Below are positions 61,182 to 64,000 of a DNA stretch of 64,000 bases, piece after piece; the first letter of the stretch is position 1, and the number at the start of each line of letters is the position of its first letter. The notes under the pieces were generated by a model. It was given only the letters and a program-made list of their open reading frames with translations, did no database searches and was not told the DNA's origin. This stretch comes from Flavobacteriales bacterium. GTDB lineage: Bacteria; Bacteroidota; Bacteroidia; Flavobacteriales_F; PHOS-HE28. The translations under genes were made by a program, and so were the position numbers. The stretch covers positions 1,736,001-1,800,000 of the forward strand of contig JADJAA010000001.1 of NCBI GenBank assembly GCA_016704485.1, given 5' to 3'.

Positions 61182-63770
61182 TCATAAGTAATTGTATTCG
61201 TCCTTGAAGATCTCGGCTTCTTTTAAATACGTGCAGTTCACCGTTTTGGGTGAGCGTCTTAGCAGAGGATACACTTCACCATCCAACTGGTCATTCCATC
61301 CGCGTAATTCCTTGATCAATGCGTTGTCCATGAAAAAATACGGAGCTATATCCGAGTGGGCAACCATGTTATCAATTACACCGCTTGCTTCTAATGGTGT
61401 GCCTTTGTAACTCTTGTTATCATTAGGTTCGCGTTCGTTATAGCCTTTAAGGCAGGCTACCAGCATGCGCCCAAAACTGGCGTATGCCTTTCCCCGGTCT
61501 TCGCCGATCTGTAAGCGGCTTGCACGTTCGTTGATGTGGGTCAGAAACAGGTTTACTCGGTCGCGGTTCGATCGGTCATCCGGCGTTTGGTTGCGCAATA
61601 ATTCCATTGCTTGGTTTGCATCGGCAAGGATCCAAAGAAATTCAAGTAGTTCCTTACCTCGTGTGTCCAACAAGCGTTCAATACCATTGTCCTGCGCGTT
61701 GCTCAGGTTGTCTGCCAAAGAACCTAACTCGTTCCTGCACGCATGCAATATTGCCCGTGCAAAATAGACCGAAGCCTCGCTGCTGCCGTTCTTGTTAGCA
61801 AGTGCATAGTAGTTCGCAGCCTCCTCCATATCATCTATCATAACATAACAGTGCGCCACCTTACGCTCCACTAATGCCTTTTGGTAATTCTTCTTTTCTG
61901 CCTTTTTGAACTCCTGTATTGCCTGGTTATAGAACCCTTTGCGACTAGCGTCGCCTAGCGTTGCCGAATCAGTATCCGCGATCCATTGGCTTATGAACCC
62001 TGTTTTGAAGGATCTGATCCCGGTAGTAGGTTTGGTTGCGCTTACGTATTTTCGCCAATACTTGCGCTGCTTGACGGCATCCTTGGCAAGGTTACCTTTT
62101 ACCATGAGCAGGTCCGGGTCGTTCTTCCACTGCTTCAAACCCGTAGTAACAAGTTCTTGCGCTTGGGGTATTTGGGCAATGGTATTCAGATAGGTTGCTT
62201 TTGCCGCATGTGCTTTTGCTTTTTCTGCGCCATCCAGTGTTCTTGCTTTTTCAATAGCTGTAGTCGGGTCTTGCCCAAGTGCACCTTCTACCATTGCTAG
62301 TTCCAACCATGTTGTGCTAGGGTCAGGTGCGCTCCCCTCTTTAAGCATTTGCACGTAACAAGCTTGCGTAATGGATAAGTAGCCCAACTTTTCCGACTTT
62401 TCCGCTAGTGCCAAAAGACGTTCTGGGGTGGGTGCCAACATAGCACCAATGAAATACCCCTTCATAGCTTCCTGGTGCGAATTCACGAAATGCATTTCCT
62501 TACCGTAATTGAACCATGGCAATGCGTAATTATCCGTAAGATATTGGCTCATAACTGCTTGTCCGTTCAATATCCGGTACATGTCCATGCTCTCCAACGC
62601 TTCGGAATACTGTCCGGCTTTTGCCTGTGCGAAAAAGCGGATCAAGTAGATCTCCTTAATGACGGGGCAGTTTGCCGCTTGCTCTAAACTTAGCAGTGCT
62701 TTGGGTAGGTTCTCTTCCACCAAGGTATAATACCACGCGTTTACTAAATACGCCTGAATTTTTACCGGCTCATTCGCTTGGTTGTACTTATTCAGAACAC
62801 TAGTTACTTTTGGTGGAACATCATCAGGGGTTTTTTCCAACATGGTAAGCAATTCCCTGATCTCAATGTCGCCCAGATAGATCGAAGTGTTCTGTGTCTT
62901 TTTAGGTAGGTAGAAAGGCAATGACTGAAATAGTTCCGTTGATCTAAGAGTAGCCGTGTTACGAAGTTCAGTCGCTTTTGTAAAATTCGTTCGGGTGTCT
63001 TTCTTCATACCCGATTCCAGTTCGGATTCGATCTGCCATTTTAATACAGGTCGCACAATGCGCTGCAATTGTTCCGATGAGCATAGGCTGCTGCTGGCAG
63101 TGCTCAATGGAGATGAATCCGCGTCAAGAAATACCGGTGTATGCAATGCCCATGGTTCAAATGTGCTTGTGTTGAGCAATGGCGGGAGGTCGTCCGGTGA
63201 ACGAGCTGCTTTAAGCTGTTTCATCAAACAGGTGCTTTTCTCCGGAACAAAACTCACTTCATACGTTGCATAGAAGGGGCCCGAAAAGGACTTTTCAATT
63301 CCGTTATTCTCATTGTGGAATTCAGCAGCAAAGTTCAACACGCCACTTACGTCTATCCGTTGCACTCCATTTTTCTCGTATAGGTCAGAGAACTGAAGTG
63401 ACTGGAAAAAGAAGGGTTCGTGCAATACCGTGATCAGGTTCAGATCACGCTCTAAGTTGAAAACCACATCCTGTGCTCGCTGAGCAGCATAGCGTGGTGC
63501 GAAGTTCTTATTGTCGAACAAGGCCAGTTCCATCGTGCAATCCTTGGTAAAAAGATCACTTTCGTTGTATGGGGATAGCATACCGCCAAATGATGAAGCA
63601 TTGCTCTTGACTGCGGTGCCAATATGCACCATATCGTTAAAGGCAAATAAATTGTTGAGCACCAACGAGCGTGCCATGTATTCGTGCAGATCGGTGCTGT
63701 TGGTCTGTGCTGCTGACCCACCCACAAGTGTGCAGGCTAATGTGAGGGACGTTAGAGTGCGTAGTTTCAT
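61182..63770 (-). CDS. Large exported protein, probable TPR-type helical repeats
   Basis: An 862-residue protein with signal peptide (MKLRTLTSLTLACTLVGGSAAQ). Residues about 25-200 are beta-rich and contain Cys; from about 290 to 790 it is built from helix pairs resembling TPR repeats (AYLVNAWYYTLVEENLPKAL, AKAGQYSEALESMDMYRI, KALVERKVAHCYVMIDDMEE, AANYYALANKNGSSEASVYF). The C-terminus carries LIKELRGWNDQLDGEVYPLL. It is convergent with the lipoprotein gene (7 bases between stops) and divergent from the PAAR gene, so it has its own promoter. No sorting domain is seen, so it is probably periplasmic. Its place between T6SS genes suggests a role there, but no family was recognised. Confidence 0.7.
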   Translation of the reverse strand: MKLRTLTSLTLACTLVGGSAAQTNSTDLHEYMARSLVLNNLFAFNDMVHIGTAVKSNASSFGGMLSPYNESDLFTKDCTMELALFDNKNFAPRYAAQRAQDVVFNLERDLNLITVLHEPFFFQSLQFSDLYEKNGVQRIDVSGVLNFAAEFHNENNGIEKSFSGPFYATYEVSFVPEKSTCLMKQLKAARSPDDLPPLLNTSTFEPWALHTPVFLDADSSPLSTASSSLCSSEQLQRIVRPVLKWQIESELESGMKKDTRTNFTKATELRNTATLRSTELFQSLPFYLPKKTQNTSIYLGDIEIRELLTMLEKTPDDVPPKVTSVLNKYNQANEPVKIQAYLVNAWYYTLVEENLPKALLSLEQAANCPVIKEIYLIRFFAQAKAGQYSEALESMDMYRILNGQAVMSQYLTDNYALPWFNYGKEMHFVNSHQEAMKGYFIGAMLAPTPERLLALAEKSEKLGYLSITQACYVQMLKEGSAPDPSTTWLELAMVEGALGQDPTTAIEKARTLDGAEKAKAHAAKATYLNTIAQIPQAQELVTTGLKQWKNDPDLLMVKGNLAKDAVKQRKYWRKYVSATKPTTGIRSFKTGFISQWIADTDSATLGDASRKGFYNQAIQEFKKAEKKNYQKALVERKVAHCYVMIDDMEEAANYYALANKNGSSEASVYFARAILHACRNELGSLADNLSNAQDNGIERLLDTRGKELLEFLWILADANQAMELLRNQTPDDRSNRDRVNLFLTHINERASRLQIGEDRGKAYASFGRMLVACLKGYNEREPNDNKSYKGTPLEASGVIDNMVAHSDIAPYFFMDNALIKELRGWNDQLDGEVYPLLRRSPKTVNCTYLKEAEIFKDEYNYL

Positions 63771-63940
63771 GGTGCAATGGGACCCAAAGGTCGTAACGGA
63801 TGGTCAGAGTGGGAAATATAGCAATAACAAACACTATCCGTGGCTGATCATGATGTTCATCCCTTGCATCGTGCCGTTGGTGAACACGAATTGCCATTTC
63901 ATAAGCCGTTAGTTACTTTCACTGCGCAAGATCCAAGACC

Positions 63941-64000
63941 ATGAGCAAACCCGCAGCACGAATAGGCGATATGCACGTGTGCCCGATGGTAACACCGGGA
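63941..64000 (+). CDS. PAAR-domain spike-tip protein, N-terminus only
   Basis: The frame starts at ATG 63941 and runs off the right edge. The 20 residues present read MSKPAARIGDMHVCPMVTPG, the canonical PAAR opening (PAAR.GD.H.CP....G). PAAR proteins cap the VgrG trimer, sharpen the spike and often carry effector domains, so the cargo region should lie just beyond the window. It also shows that the T6SS locus continues past 64 kb. Confidence 0.85.
   Translation, partial: MSKPAARIGDMHVCPMVTPG

Noticed and set aside
31376..64000. Contractile system as a prophage tail or extracellular injection system (eCIS)
   Set aside because: ClpV, TssK, TssF-TssG, multiple Hcp, VgrG and TssN/TssO with no capsid, terminase, tape measure or tail-fibre genes fit T6SS subtype iii.

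Overview
The window comes from a Bacteroidota chromosome, probably a Flavobacteriia-type lineage with mid GC. The evidence is type IX secretion (T9SS) sorting domains and a gliding-motility-type C-terminal domain on several secreted proteins, a TonB receptor with a carboxypeptidase-like N-terminal domain, LytTR regulation, TTTG...TAnnTTTG-like promoters, and a type VI secretion system (T6SS) of the Bacteroidota-specific subtype iii (TssN, TssO and TssR present; no TssJ, TssL, TssM or TssA seen).

Layout. 1-3.1 kb (minus strand): an autoregulated ArsR repressor followed by three SRPBCC/AHSA1-type genes, one of them two-domain, then a fourth SRPBCC gene and a partial DUF1801 gene. 3.3-7.4 kb: remnant of a CzcA-type RND pump, a pappalysin-like secreted protein whose zinc site is destroyed, an NAD-type malic enzyme and a secreted protein of unknown function. 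7.7-9.9 kb: the GTPases Era and Der. 10.1-17.3 kb: surface proteins (a frameshifted repeat protein, a 1020-residue choice-of-anchor-L/SprB-like repeat protein, a TonB-dependent receptor). 17.3-24.3 kb: DUF1801, a small secreted protein, and a complete tripartite RND efflux operon with a palindrome in front of it. 24.3-30.6 kb (minus strand): a VapBC-like module behind a perfect 26-bp palindrome, a trans-sulfuration PLP enzyme, a VOC protein, a T9SS cargo protein and an ArnT-like glycosyltransferase.

31.4-64 kb is a T6SS-iii locus. It opens with a LytTR regulator lacking its phosphoacceptor Asp and a small unknown gene. ClpV/TssH, sheath TssB-TssC, spike VgrG/TssI, baseplate TssE-TssF-TssG-TssK and the membrane protein TssN follow. 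Next comes a variable segment with three Hcp/TssD paralogues, unknown genes, strong terminators, an IS4-family element, a candidate ADP-ribosyltransferase-like protein and an M23 peptidase lipoprotein. The envelope part follows: TssO, a TssP-like protein, a T9SS-type surface protein, a beta-barrel candidate, the vWA protein TssR, an FtsX/LolC-like ABC transporter (ATPase plus permease) and a lipoprotein. A secreted 862-residue repeat-type protein (minus strand) and the start of a PAAR spike-tip gene close the window.

The most interesting points are: (i) the ABC transporter plus lipoprotein wired into the T6SS envelope operon, resembling in composition the TagT-TagS-TagQ module of Pseudomonas; (ii) a G8 tract near the end of vgrG where a one-base slip would fuse VgrG in frame to TssE; (iii) the pseudo-receiver LytTR gene at the head of the locus; (iv) the Hcp/cargo island; and (v) the dead pappalysin homologue. 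No rRNA or tRNA genes and no CRISPR array were recognised.
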